A stretch of DNA of 64,000 nt from Sphingomonas_B tabacisoli (GTDB taxonomy: Bacteria > Pseudomonadota > Alphaproteobacteria > Sphingomonadales > Sphingomonadaceae): the NCBI RefSeq assembly GCF_042678385.1, contig NZ_JBHUDY010000002.1, forward strand, positions 248,001-312,000, given 5' to 3'. Of this stretch, positions 17,957 to 29,144 are shown piece by piece (position 1 is the first letter of the stretch; each line of letters starts with the position of its first letter). Under the pieces are notes generated by a model. It had not been told where the DNA came from and ran no database searches. It saw only the letters and a program-made list of their open reading frames with translations. Both the position numbers and the translations under genes were made by a program.

Positions 17957-17969
17957 AGGAGTGTCCGCG

Positions 17970-18356
17970 ATGCTGAAGAAACTGTCGATGATCGTCGCGC
18001 TCGGCGCTCCGTTGCTGCTGCCGGCTGCGCCTGCTCAGGCGCAGCGCAACTCGAACGAGCAAGTGCTGGTCGTTTTCGGCAACGATAGCTGTCCGCGCGA
18101 CACGATCTGCGTGCGGCGCTCTGAAAGCGAGCGCTACCGCATCCCCCAGGAACTCCGCCGCATCGCGCCGAGCCCCGAAAGCCAGAGCTGGGCCGCCCGC
18201 GCGCGCAGCATGGAATATGTCGGCGCCTCCGGCATCAACAGCTGCACGCCGTCGGGCGCTGGCGGCTGGACCGGCTGCTACCAGCAAATGCTCCGCCAGG
18301 CCCGCGAGGAACGCCGCGCGCGGGCCAATGGCGAGCTTCCGCCTGAGGGGCAGTGA
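17970..18356 (+). CDS. Small exported Cys-containing protein with a C-RR-RYR-P motif
   Basis: A 128-residue protein starting at ATG 17970 with an aaggag ribosome-binding site. The signal peptide is KKLSMIVALGAPLLLPAAPAQA. The mature part has four Cys residues and the motif C-PRDTI-C-VRR-x4-RYRIP. A protein at 47386 shares the same arrangement (DIMVCGRR-x4-RYRVP), so the two belong to one family. No known domain. Function unknown. Confidence 0.75.
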   Translation: MLKKLSMIVALGAPLLLPAAPAQAQRNSNEQVLVVFGNDSCPRDTICVRRSESERYRIPQELRRIAPSPESQSWAARARSMEYVGASGINSCTPSGAGGWTGCYQQMLRQAREERRARANGELPPEGQ

Positions 18357-18364
18357 CCGACTAG

Positions 18365-18515
18365 CCCCTCTCCCCTCGGGGAGAGGGCGACTCGCGACGA
18401 AGTCGCGAGCGGGGTGAGGGGGCGTAGAGCGAAGCGCAGCGAGCGTGACTCACAAGCCCTCACCCTCCCACCGCTTCGCGGCGGGCCCCTCCCTCTCCCG
18501 CAAGCGGGAGAGGGG
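18365..18515. repeat. Family D composite repeat between two convergent genes
   Basis: Outer arms cccctctccc... and ...gggagagggg flank inner hairpins gactcgcgacgaagtcgcgagc and cccaccgcttcgcggcggg. The layout (CCCTCTCC block, hairpin, GGGTGAGGG, spacer, CCCTCACCCTCCC, hairpin, GGGCCCCTCCCTCTCCC block) is shared with 48021-48168 and with the glyS insert 24436-24559. It sits exactly between two convergent stop codons. Confidence 0.9.
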
Positions 18516-20261
18516 TTATCTCTTCTCCCCCGCAATCCACTCGTTGATCTGCGCATCCAGCACGTCCAGCGGCACTGGCCCCTGGCCCAGCACCGCGTCG
18601 TGGAAGCGCTTGATGTCGAATTTCGGCCCCAGCGCCGCTTCCGCCCGCGCGCGCAGCTCGCGGATCTTCAGCTCGCCCATCTTGTAGGCGAGCGCCTGTC
18701 CCGGCCATGAGATGTAGCGGTTCACTTCCGCTTCGATATTGGCATCGGTGAGCGCGGTATTGTCCTTCATGAAGGCGACGGCCTGCGCCTTGGTCCAGCC
18801 CTTGGCGTGCATGCCGGTGTCGACGACCAGCCGGCACGCGCGCCACATTTCGTAGGACAGGCGGCCCATCTGCTTTTCGGGCGTGTCGTACACGCCCATC
18901 TCGATCCCCAGCCGCTCGGTATAGAGCGCCCATCCTTCGACGAAGGCCGTGAAGCTCGCCTCGTATTTGCGGAAATCGGGCAGCTCCAGCTCCTGCTGCA
19001 GCCCAAGCTGGAACAGATGGCCCGGCATCGCTTCGTGCGTGGTCAGCGCCGGCAGCTCCCAGAATGGCCGCTGGTTGAGCTTCGACGTGTTCACCCAATA
19101 GGTGCTGGCGAGCCCGCTCGCGAGCGAGCCCGCCTGCGCATAGGCGGTGGTGGTGGTCTCCGCCGTCTCCGCCGGGATCGGCTTGATGCCATAGGGCAGG
19201 CGCGGCAGCCGCCCGAAATATTGCGGCAGCTTGCCGTCGTTGCGTTTCGCCTGCAGCGCAGCGACCGCAAGCAGTTCCTCGGGCGTCTTTGCGTAATATT
19301 TCGGGTTGGTGCGCAGCTCCTGGATGAACGCCTCGCGGCTGGCATAGCCCGCCTGCTTCGCGACCGCGTCCATCTCGGCCCGGATGCGCTTCACTTCGGA
19401 AAGTCCGATCTGGTGGATTTCCTCTGGCGTCTTGTCCGTGGTGGTCATCACCCGGGCGCGATAGGCGTACCAGGCCGCGCCATTGGGCATCGCCGACGCG
19501 CCCACCGTCTTGCGGCACTTGGGCGCATAGTCCTTGGTGTAGAAGTCGTAGAACTTCCGATATTCCGGGTTCAGCACGTCGGTGACCAGCTTCGCCGCCC
19601 GCGCCTTCATCGCGCTCCATTCGGCCTCGCTCATGTCCGCCGGCCTGTTGCCGAGAAATGGCTGGTAGAAGCGCGACTTGGCCGGGTCCTCGGCGACCAC
19701 GCCGATGATCGTCTTCTCGTAGCCGCTGAGCGCGTCGCAGGGCTGGACATAGCCCTGCGCCACGGCGTCGCGGGTGATCTTCAGCGCCTCGGCATTGAGC
19801 TTCGGATATTGCGCGAGCCGCGTCAGATAGCTCTCGTAATCGGCGTGCGTGGCGAACGGCACGTTGTTGGCCAGCTCGGCCGCCGACTGGTGCCAGCCAT
19901 AATAGGTGGTGAACAGGATCTGCCGCTCGCCGTATTTGTTGCCCTCGACCTGCTCGGAAAGCAGCCGCGACAGGATCGCCTTGTTGGTCCGTTCGGTGGG
20001 CGAGAGGCCGGCGTCCGGAATCGCCTTCAGCCGGTCGAGAAACACCTGCGCCTGTTTCGCCTGCCGGTCGGCTTCGGCCAAGCTCAGGTCGCTGATCCGG
20101 TCGTCATAGGACCGGACGCCCAGCGCGGTCGCATATTCGGGATTGGTCTGGAGGAACCACGCCCAATGGTCCTTCAGCACGGCGGCCAAATCCTGAGACG
20201 GCGTCGCTAGAGCCGGAGTGGCCGACGCAAGCAGCGCCGCCACGATAACGTGTTTCAGCAT
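18516..20261 (-). CDS. DUF885 family protein (putative exported zinc peptidase)
   Basis: A protein of 581 residues from ATG 20261, chosen because GGAGGAAG stands directly in front and a signal peptide (MLKHVIVAALLASATPALA) follows. An in-frame ATG at 20273 overlaps the upstream gene's stop. The HExxH-like zinc motif is in LTTHEAMPGHLFQLGLQQE, and the second acidic region is in FTAFVEGWALYTERLG, as in DUF885 proteins distantly related to M2/M3 peptidases. It is probably periplasmic and the substrate is unknown. It is cotranscribed with the SDR gene. Confidence 0.88.
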   Translation of the reverse strand: MLKHVIVAALLASATPALATPSQDLAAVLKDHWAWFLQTNPEYATALGVRSYDDRISDLSLAEADRQAKQAQVFLDRLKAIPDAGLSPTERTNKAILSRLLSEQVEGNKYGERQILFTTYYGWHQSAAELANNVPFATHADYESYLTRLAQYPKLNAEALKITRDAVAQGYVQPCDALSGYEKTIIGVVAEDPAKSRFYQPFLGNRPADMSEAEWSAMKARAAKLVTDVLNPEYRKFYDFYTKDYAPKCRKTVGASAMPNGAAWYAYRARVMTTTDKTPEEIHQIGLSEVKRIRAEMDAVAKQAGYASREAFIQELRTNPKYYAKTPEELLAVAALQAKRNDGKLPQYFGRLPRLPYGIKPIPAETAETTTTAYAQAGSLASGLASTYWVNTSKLNQRPFWELPALTTHEAMPGHLFQLGLQQELELPDFRKYEASFTAFVEGWALYTERLGIEMGVYDTPEKQMGRLSYEMWRACRLVVDTGMHAKGWTKAQAVAFMKDNTALTDANIEAEVNRYISWPGQALAYKMGELKIRELRARAEAALGPKFDIKRFHDAVLGQGPVPLDVLDAQINEWIAGEKR

Positions 20262-20272
20262 TCTTCCTCCCA

Positions 20273-21052
20273 TTATCCCTGACGCGACTTCTGCAGTCCG
20301 CCGGCGAATCTCCGCGCCACCACGCGCGGGGCGAAGCGGATCGATTCGGCCATCATCGCATTCAGCACGCCCGAAATCTTGACCGCCTGATTATGCTCCA
20401 GCGCGGCGAGCCCGTCGCGCACGACCGCGGCGGGGTCGCTGGCGAAGCGCTTGAACAGCTCGCTGTCGTTCATCCCCGCGACGTCCGCGAACTCGGTCTT
20501 TGTCGGCCCGGGGCACAAAGCCGCGACCTTCACACCGCGGCCCCGCACTTCCTCGTGCAGCGCCTCGGAAAAGCTCAGCACGAACGCCTTGGTGGCGTAA
20601 TAGACGGCCATCCACGGTCCGGGCTGGAAAGAGGCGGTGGAGGCGACATTCAGGATGCCGCCGCGCCCGCGCTCCAGCATCCCCGGCAGCACGCGGTGGC
20701 ACAGTTCCATCAGCGCCGTGCAGTTGAGCGTCACCATCCGCTTCTGCTCGGCCAGGTCGATATCGGCGAACGCCCCACGCGCGCCAAACCCCGCATTGTT
20801 GATCAGCGTGTCGATCTTCAATCCGCGGTCGGCCACTTCGGCCATCAACTTCTCGGGCCCGTCCGGCGCGGCGAGGTCCACCGCGATCGTTTTCACCGAC
20901 ACGCCGTTGCCGCGCTCCAGCTCCACCGCGAGCTCCGCCAGCCGGTCCTCGCGCCGCGCGACCAGCAGCAGATCGCGCTTCTGCGCCGCCAGCGCCTTCG
21001 CGAACCCGGTGCCCAATCCGGCCGACGCGCCAGTGATCAGGGTGACGTCCAT
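20273..21052 (-). CDS. Short-chain dehydrogenase/reductase (SDR)
   Basis: A 259-residue classical SDR starting at ATG 21052 (MDVTLITGASAGLGTGFAKAL, with a gggagg ribosome-binding site). It has the NAD(P)-binding TGASAGLG, NNAG (LINNAGFGARG), the catalytic Ser (in NVASTASFQPGPWMAVYYATKAF), and YxxxK as YYATK. The Arg pair in VARREDRL suggests NADP preference. The substrate is not evident. It sits upstream of the DUF885 gene with ATG/TAA overlap. Confidence 0.9.
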   Translation of the reverse strand: MDVTLITGASAGLGTGFAKALAAQKRDLLLVARREDRLAELAVELERGNGVSVKTIAVDLAAPDGPEKLMAEVADRGLKIDTLINNAGFGARGAFADIDLAEQKRMVTLNCTALMELCHRVLPGMLERGRGGILNVASTASFQPGPWMAVYYATKAFVLSFSEALHEEVRGRGVKVAALCPGPTKTEFADVAGMNDSELFKRFASDPAAVVRDGLAALEHNQAVKISGVLNAMMAESIRFAPRVVARRFAGGLQKSRQG

Positions 21053-21130
21053 GATCCTCCCCCCTCGTTCATCTGGCGTGAAGGTGTGCACCCTTAAGGG
21101 CTGCGATCAAGCTGTTTTGGGGGTTCGGCT

Positions 21131-21388
21131 ATGCGTTTGTTGCTTATGCTTATTTTGCCGCTCTCGTTGGGCGGCTGTCTCGCCAAGACCGCGCTCGACG
21201 TCGCGACGATGCCGGTCAAGGCCGTCGGCTGGACCGCCGACAAGCTCACCACCAGCCAGAAGGAGGCCGACGAAAAGCGCGGCCGCGAGCTGCGCAAGGA
21301 AGAGGAACGCCGCGCCAAGGAAGAACGCCGCCGCCAGAAGGAAATCAAACGCCAGCGCGACCAGATCGACGGCGAGAGCTCTTACTGA
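21131..21388 (+). CDS. Small lipoprotein with charged helical tail
   Basis: An 85-residue protein. The lipoprotein signal MRLLLMLILPLSLGGC has the lipobox LGGC (Cys16 lipidated). After about 30 residues it becomes a very charged Glu/Lys/Arg segment (about residues 43-78), probably a single long helix. No known domain. It is divergent from the SDR gene and followed by a family C repeat. Confidence 0.7.
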   Translation: MRLLLMLILPLSLGGCLAKTALDVATMPVKAVGWTADKLTTSQKEADEKRGRELRKEEERRAKEERRRQKEIKRQRDQIDGESSY

Positions 21389-21396
21389 TCCCCACC

Positions 21397-21496
21397 GTCA
21401 TCCCGAACTTGTTTCGGGACAAGGGTCGGCTCAACCGAGATTTCAACGGACAGGCTCGGAGCGCCGCGGGCCGTCCCGAAACAAGTTCGGGATGAC
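21397..21496. repeat. Family C palindromic repeat (24-nt perfect arms) upstream of glyQ
   Basis: The arms 21397-21420 (gtcatcccgaacttgtttcg...) and 21473-21496 are perfect inverted copies over 24 nt, with a 52-nt spacer. It lies between the small lipoprotein gene and glyQ, where it could end the first transcript or shield the second. Confidence 0.95.
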
Positions 21497-21545
21497 GAGG
21501 CGCGGGTGTTGACCCCTCCGCCCGCATTGTGCAGGTGCGAACGCC

Positions 21546-22418
21546 GTGCCTGCCGACCGTCCGCCTTCCTTTCAGGACCTGATCCTTCGCCTCCACCGTT
21601 ATTGGAGCGAGCAGGGCTGCCTGATCCTGCAGCCCTATGACATGGAAATGGGCGCCGGCACGTTCCACACGGCGACGACGCTGCGCGCGCTCGGCCCCGA
21701 CCCGTGGAACGCTGCCTTCGTCCAGCCCTGCCGCCGGCCCACGGATGGCCGCTATGGCGAGAACCCGAACCGGCTCCAGCATTATTACCAGTATCAGGTG
21801 ATCTTGAAGCCGAGCCCGCCCGACCTGCAGGAGCTGTATCTCGGCAGCCTGAAGGCGATCGGCCTCGATCTCCTCAAGCACGACATCCGCTTCGTCGAGG
21901 ACGATTGGGAATCGCCGACGCTCGGCGCCTGGGGCCTGGGCTGGGAAGTCTGGTGCGACGGCATGGAAGTCACCCAGTTCACCTATTTCCAGCAAATGGG
22001 CGGCTTCGACTGCAAGCCGGTCGCCGGCGAGCTCACCTACGGGCTCGAGCGGCTGGCGATGTACATCCAGAACGTCGACCGGGTGTACGATCTCGATTTC
22101 AACGGCCGCGGCGTGACCTATGGCGACGTCTTCCTCGAAAACGAGATCGAGATGTCGACCTGGAATTTCGAGGTCGCCAACACCGAGGCGCTGTTCGATC
22201 TGTTCCGCAAGGCGGCGGCCGAATGCGAAAACTGCCTCGACCGCAACCTCCCGATTCCCGCCTATGAGCAGGCGATCAAGGCCAGCCACATCTTCAACCT
22301 GCTGAACGCCCGCGGCGTGATCTCGGTCGCCGAACGCCAGGCCTATATCGGCCGCGTCCGCGACCTCGCCAAAGGCGCCTGCTCGGCGTGGATGGAGAAG
22401 CATGGGTGGGCCGCGTGA
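21546..22418 (+). CDS. glyQ: Glycine--tRNA ligase subunit alpha
   Basis: This is the alpha subunit of the tetrameric bacterial glycyl-tRNA synthetase, which holds the class II active site. The 290-residue length is normal. It begins at GTG 21546 (PADRPPSFQDLILRLHRYWSEQGCLILQPYDMEMGAGTFHTAT). The PCRRPTDGRYGENPNR, EVTQFTYFQQMGG and ELTYGLERLAMY segments are typical. Its stop overlaps the start of glyS (GTGA). Confidence 0.97.
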   Translation: MPADRPPSFQDLILRLHRYWSEQGCLILQPYDMEMGAGTFHTATTLRALGPDPWNAAFVQPCRRPTDGRYGENPNRLQHYYQYQVILKPSPPDLQELYLGSLKAIGLDLLKHDIRFVEDDWESPTLGAWGLGWEVWCDGMEVTQFTYFQQMGGFDCKPVAGELTYGLERLAMYIQNVDRVYDLDFNGRGVTYGDVFLENEIEMSTWNFEVANTEALFDLFRKAAAECENCLDRNLPIPAYEQAIKASHIFNLLNARGVISVAERQAYIGRVRDLAKGACSAWMEKHGWAA

Positions 22419-24916
22419 GCGACTTCCTCCTCGAGCTCCTCTCCGAAGAAATCCCCGCCCGCATGCAGGAGCGGGCGCGGGCCGATCTCGCGCGGCTGTT
22501 CGAGGCCGAGATCGCCAAGGCCGGACTGAAGGCGGAAGGCATCGAGACCTTCTCCACGCCCCGCCGCCTCGCACTGATCGCCCGCAGCCTGCCGTCGGAA
22601 ACCGAGGCCGTCCGCGAGGAACTGAAAGGCCCGCGCACCTCCGCTCCTCCCCAGGCGCTCGAAGGCTTCCTGCGCAAGACCGGCCTCACTCAGGACCAGC
22701 TCGCGGAACGCGACGGCGTATACTTCGCCGTGATCGACAAGCCCGGCCGCCCGACCGCAGACGTGCTTGCCGAGGCGATCCCCGCGATCGTCCGCGCCTT
22801 TCCCTGGCCCAAGTCGATGCGCTGGGGCGCTGCCTCGCAATCGACCGAATCCTTACGCTGGGTCCGCCCGCTGCAGGGCATCGTCGCGCTGCTGGGCGAA
22901 GACATCGTGCCGTTCGAAATCGACGGCATCGGAGCATCGCTAGAAAAAGTGGGAACCGGTTTTTCGTCCGGCGATGCGACCACAAAACTACGCAGCGGCG
23001 CTGCCACGGTCGGCCACCGCTTCCACCATCCCGGCCCCATCACCATCGGCTCGGCCGACGATTATGCGGACAAGCTCCGCATGTGCCACGTCATCGTCGA
23101 CCATGAGGAGCGCGAGGGCATCATCGCCACCGGCGCGACCACCGCGACGGCGCAGGCCGGCCTCACGCTCGTCCGCGACGAGGCGCTGTTGAAGGAAAAT
23201 GCCGGCCTCACCGAATGGCCGGTGCCGCTGCTGGGCAGCTTCGACCCCGCTTTCCTCGACGTCCCGCCCGAGGTGATCCAGCTCACCATGGCGACCAACC
23301 AGAAATATTTCGCGTTGCTGGACGGGGAAGGGCGGCTCGCCCCGAACTTCGTCTGCACCGCCAATATCGAGGCGAGCGACGGCGGCGCGGCGATCGTCGC
23401 CGGCAACGAAAAGGTGCTCGCCGCGCGACTGTCCGACGCGAAATTCTTCTGGGAACAGGACCTGAAGGTCCGCCTCGAGGATCAGGCCAAGAAGCTCGAC
23501 CAGATCGTCTTCCACGAAAAGCTCGGCACCGTAGCCGACAAGGTGGAGCGCGTCGCGAAGCTGGCAAGATGGCTGGTGGAAGAGGGGATCGTCGGCGCGG
23601 ACTGTTCCCCGGCGAAGGCCGGGGCCCAGGAGTCGCCCGAAGAGCAACTGGACCCCGGCCTTCGCCGGGGAACGGAGGCGTTGGCGGACATGACCGAAAC
23701 CGCCGCCCGCCTGTGCAAGGCCGACCTCGTCACCGGCATGGTCGGCGAGTTCCCCGAGCTGCAGGGCATAATGGGCGGCTACTACGCCCGCGCCCAGGGC
23801 CACCCCCACGCCGTCGCCGACGCCATTCGCGACCACTACAAGCCCGTCGGCCAAGGCGACGAAGTGCCGACCGCTCCGGTCACGGTCGCGGTCAGCCTGG
23901 CGGACAAGCTGGACACGCTGGTCTGCTTCTTCGCTATCGACGAGAAGCCAAGCGGCTCAAAAGATCCATTTGCTATCCGACGCTCTACGATCGCGTCGCA
24001 GCTACTTATCGTGCGAAATCAGCTTCGTCCGAAGCTTTTGCCATTGTTCGATAAGGCGTTGTATCTCTTGTGCGATCAGAATGAAGACGTTCGTACTGGA
24101 CTGCAGCAGCTCGGGCAGGCAGCAATCGAGATTGCGCGGATTGAGAAGCTGCCTCTCTCCAAGAATTACGAGTCCGCACTGCAGCTCGAAGTAGAGCAGC
24201 TTTCGCTCGAAATCCTCGAATTCTTCGCCGACCGCCTCAAAGTCCAACAGCGCGAAGCCGGTGTCCGGCACGACCTGATCGACGCCGTGTTTGCGCTGGG
24301 CGGGGAAGATGATCTCGTCCGCCTGCTCGCCCGCGTCCGCGCGCTGCAATCCTTCGTCGAACGGCAAGAGGGCCGCGACCTGCTCGCCGGCTACAAGCGC
24401 GCGGCGAATATTTTGAAGAAGGAAGGGTGGCAAAGCCCCTCTCCCGCCAGAGCGGGAGAGGGACAGGCCGGCGCAGCCGGCCAGGGTGAGGGCAGTCCCT
24501 CACCCTCCCACTCCGCTTTCGCGGAGCGGGCCCCTCCCTCTCCCGGAACGGGAGAGGGGATGATCCAAGGCATCCCCCAGACCGGCGAGGAAGACCCCTT
24601 TGTCATGGCCGAGGATCTGCGCGACGCGATCACGGCCCATGAAAAAGTCCTGTCCTACACCCCCGATCCTGCGGAACAGTCGCTGATCGCCGCGCTCGAT
24701 TCGGCCGAGCCGCGCGCGCGGGCGGCAGTGGCGGCGGAGGATTTTGAGGGAGCGATGGCGGCACTCGCGAGTTTGCGCGCTCCGGTGGACGCGTTTTTCG
24801 AAAAAGTGACAGTCAACGACGCCGATCCTGCCAAGCGGGAAGCGCGGCTGAACCTGCTCGCGCGCGTGCGCGACGCGGTCCATCAGGTCGCCGACTTCTC
24901 CAGGATCGAGGGCTGA
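22415..24916 (+). CDS. glyS: Glycine--tRNA ligase subunit beta carrying three in-frame repeat insertions
   Basis: This is the beta subunit (HD-like, anticodon-binding and tRNA-contact domains). The start is taken as GTG 22415, overlapping glyQ's stop. An ATG at 22388 is possible. At 833 residues it is about 140 longer than E. coli GlyS (689). Much of the excess maps to three palindromic repeats read in frame: residues about 174-192 (family I, ASLEKVGTGFSSGD), about 397-420 (family G, SPAKAGAQESPEEQLDPGLRRG) and about 674-715 (family D, SPSPARAGEGQAG... to SPGTGEG). Residues about 513-609 are encoded by AT-richer DNA (about 53% GC by hand count) and hold an extended linker after GSKDPFAIRR. 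The conserved motifs around the inserts are intact. Confidence 0.95.
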   Translation: MSDFLLELLSEEIPARMQERARADLARLFEAEIAKAGLKAEGIETFSTPRRLALIARSLPSETEAVREELKGPRTSAPPQALEGFLRKTGLTQDQLAERDGVYFAVIDKPGRPTADVLAEAIPAIVRAFPWPKSMRWGAASQSTESLRWVRPLQGIVALLGEDIVPFEIDGIGASLEKVGTGFSSGDATTKLRSGAATVGHRFHHPGPITIGSADDYADKLRMCHVIVDHEEREGIIATGATTATAQAGLTLVRDEALLKENAGLTEWPVPLLGSFDPAFLDVPPEVIQLTMATNQKYFALLDGEGRLAPNFVCTANIEASDGGAAIVAGNEKVLAARLSDAKFFWEQDLKVRLEDQAKKLDQIVFHEKLGTVADKVERVAKLARWLVEEGIVGADCSPAKAGAQESPEEQLDPGLRRGTEALADMTETAARLCKADLVTGMVGEFPELQGIMGGYYARAQGHPHAVADAIRDHYKPVGQGDEVPTAPVTVAVSLADKLDTLVCFFAIDEKPSGSKDPFAIRRSTIASQLLIVRNQLRPKLLPLFDKALYLLCDQNEDVRTGLQQLGQAAIEIARIEKLPLSKNYESALQLEVEQLSLEILEFFADRLKVQQREAGVRHDLIDAVFALGGEDDLVRLLARVRALQSFVERQEGRDLLAGYKRAANILKKEGWQSPSPARAGEGQAGAAGQGEGSPSPSHSAFAERAPPSPGTGEGMIQGIPQTGEEDPFVMAEDLRDAITAHEKVLSYTPDPAEQSLIAALDSAEPRARAAVAAEDFEGAMAALASLRAPVDAFFEKVTVNDADPAKREARLNLLARVRDAVHQVADFSRIEG
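22934..22988. repeat. Family I palindromic element inside glyS
   Basis: gcatcgc (22934-22940) pairs with gcgatgc (22971-22977), and gaaaaa pairs with tttttc around gtgggaaccgg. The gtgggaaccggttttt core resembles repeats known in rhizobia and relatives (from memory). It is read in frame as ASLEKVGTGFSSGDATTK. Confidence 0.75.
23604..23673. repeat. Family G palindromic element inside glyS
   Basis: The arm gttccccggcgaaggccggggcc (from 23604) is the inverted copy of ggaccccggccttcgccggggaac (to 23673). The sister copy is intergenic at 54160-54225, between mdh and sucD. Confidence 0.9.
24436..24559. repeat. Family D composite repeat inside glyS
   Basis: It has the same block order as the intergenic copies at 18365-18515 and 48021-48168: cccctctcccgc/gcgggagaggg, ggccggcgcagccggcc hairpin, gggtgaggg, ccctcaccctccc, ctccgctttcgcggag hairpin, gggcccctccctctccc. 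It is open in the glyS frame and encodes about 41 Ser/Pro/Gly/Ala/Glu-rich residues. Confidence 0.9.
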
Positions 24917-24929
24917 CACGATGAAGTCT

Positions 24930-24997
24930 CCGTTCGTTTCGAGCGAAGTCGAGAAACGGTGGGCGCAAGGCTTCTCGACTGCGCTCGAAGCGAACGG
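24930..24997. repeat. Family A variant palindrome downstream of glyS
   Basis: The arms ccgttcgtttcgagcgaagtcgaga (24930-24954) and tctcgactgcgctcgaagcgaacgg (24973-24997) share the gagcgaagtcgag core with the dnaE and 50.4 kb copies. It lies in the 172-bp glyS-ppdK gap, so ppdK probably has its own promoter. Confidence 0.8.
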
Positions 24998-25088
24998 GCG
25001 GGGTTGGATCAAGGGCTAAGCTAACCGCGCACGACTTCAATTTACTCAACTTCGGGCACTTAAGCCCTTGAGATTACAGGGACCGGGA

Positions 25089-27748
<2,660 letters not shown>

Positions 27749-27752
<4 letters not shown>

Positions 27753-28096
27753 CGAATCGGACGGATCACGCGGTTGCCATTGGCGTCGATCTCGACCCGC
27801 TCGCCGGGGCCGGGCTCGCCGCGCAGGTCAGGCCGCGGGTCGCCGTCGCGATAGGCGGTCGCCGGGCGGGCGCGTTCATAGTCGGCGATGCGGCGCTCAT
27901 GCTCTGCCGCGCGCCGGTCGTGCTCGGCAACGCGGGCCTCATAGTCCCGCTTGGTCGCGGCATGCGCCTCGCGTTCGGCGGCCAGTTCCCGCTTGTACCG
28001 CCCGCCGCCGGAGCGGGACATCAATCCCAGCACCCAGCCGAGGATCAGCGTCAGGCCCAGGATCAGCCAGAAAGCAGGGGTAAAATCGGCCGCCAC
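27749..28096 (-). CDS. Small membrane-anchored coiled-coil protein of unknown function
   Basis: A 115-residue protein: one N-terminal transmembrane helix (TPAFWLILGLTLILGWVLGLM, about residues 6-26), a charged coiled coil (about 33-80) and a C-terminal tail DANGNRVIRPIR. It overlaps the ppdK stop by four bases (convergent). No recognisable domain. Confidence 0.65.
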
Positions 28097-28150
28097 GGCA
28101 TCTCTCCTTCTGTGTCGAAGGAGAAACGATCCGTGGCGCGCTGCCGTTCC

Positions 28151-29134
28151 TTATTTGAAGTTATCGGCGATCGAGCAGGCCGCAGGGCCGAGAATCACGA
28201 TGAACAAAGTCGGCAGGATGAAGCAGATCAGCGGCACCGTCATGATCGCCGGCAGCCGCGCCGCTTTCTCCTCGGCGCGCATCATGCGCTCGTTGCGGAA
28301 CTCGGCTGAGAGCACGCGCAGCGCGGAGGCGAGCGGCGTGCCGTATTTCTCCGTCTGGATCATGGTCGTGACGACGCCGCGCACCGCCTCGAGATCGACG
28401 CGGGTGGCGAGGTTCTCGAACGCCTGGCGCCGCTCGGTCAGGAAGCCGAGCTCGATCGAGGTCAGCATGAACTCGTCGCCCAGCTCCGGATACCCCTTGC
28501 CCAGCTCCTTGGCGACACGGCCAAATGCGGCGTCGACGGTCAGGCCCGCTTCGGCGCAGATGACCAGCAGGTCCAGCGCGTCCGGCAGGCCCTTGCGGAT
28601 CGCATGGCTCCGCTTGGTGATCTTGTTCTTCAGGTAGATGTCCGGCGCCTTGTAGCTGCCGATCAGCGCGGCCGCGGTGATGCCGAACTTCTTGAACGCG
28701 CCCCAATCGGGCCAGAGCTGAAGCACGTAAATGAACAGGACCGCGCCTAGACCGAAGACGATCGGAAGCGCGAGGCGCCCGAAAATCACCGCAATCGCGG
28801 CGTCTTTCGAACGGATGCCCGCCTGCATCAGCTTGATCTGAGCGGACTTGAGCTGCTCGTCCTGCAGCACTTTCAGCGATCCGAGCAGCGACCGCATCCA
28901 GTCGGTCGTCTCGTTCCGCGCATTGAGCTTCGCGCGCCGCTTGGTCGAGGCAGTAATGCCCGCCTTCAGCTGCTCGCGGCGATCGTTCAGCGCCTTCACG
29001 CGGCGCAACATCGGGTCGCGCACGGTCATGATCGCGTAGAGCGAGACCAGCACCATGAAGGTCGCGACGGCCGAGAGCAGCGTCGCTACCCACAGAACGT
29101 CGATGCCGAGCAGCGTAGGTCCGGTAGTCTGCAT
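28151..29134 (-). CDS. tadC: Tad pilus assembly inner-membrane protein TadC (T2SSF family)
   Basis: A 327-residue protein with hydrophobic segments near residues 15-37, about 110-135, about 275-300 and at the C-terminus, and a T2SSF domain (DALDLLVICAEAGLTVDAAFGRVAKELGKGYPELGDEF, then RVLSAEFRNERMMRAEEKAARLPAIMTVPLICFILPTLFIVILGPA). TadB and TadC form the inner-membrane platform for Flp pilus extrusion. It is the last gene of the operon in this window, 10 bp after tadB. Confidence 0.93.
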   Translation of the reverse strand: MQTTGPTLLGIDVLWVATLLSAVATFMVLVSLYAIMTVRDPMLRRVKALNDRREQLKAGITASTKRRAKLNARNETTDWMRSLLGSLKVLQDEQLKSAQIKLMQAGIRSKDAAIAVIFGRLALPIVFGLGAVLFIYVLQLWPDWGAFKKFGITAAALIGSYKAPDIYLKNKITKRSHAIRKGLPDALDLLVICAEAGLTVDAAFGRVAKELGKGYPELGDEFMLTSIELGFLTERRQAFENLATRVDLEAVRGVVTTMIQTEKYGTPLASALRVLSAEFRNERMMRAEEKAARLPAIMTVPLICFILPTLFIVILGPAACSIADNFK

Positions 29135-29144
29135 GGTCGCTGCC

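Noticed and set aside
18365..18515. Possible CRISPR array or tandem repeat
   Set aside because: The blocks are inverted palindromes without regular spacing or unique spacers, and no cas genes are present.
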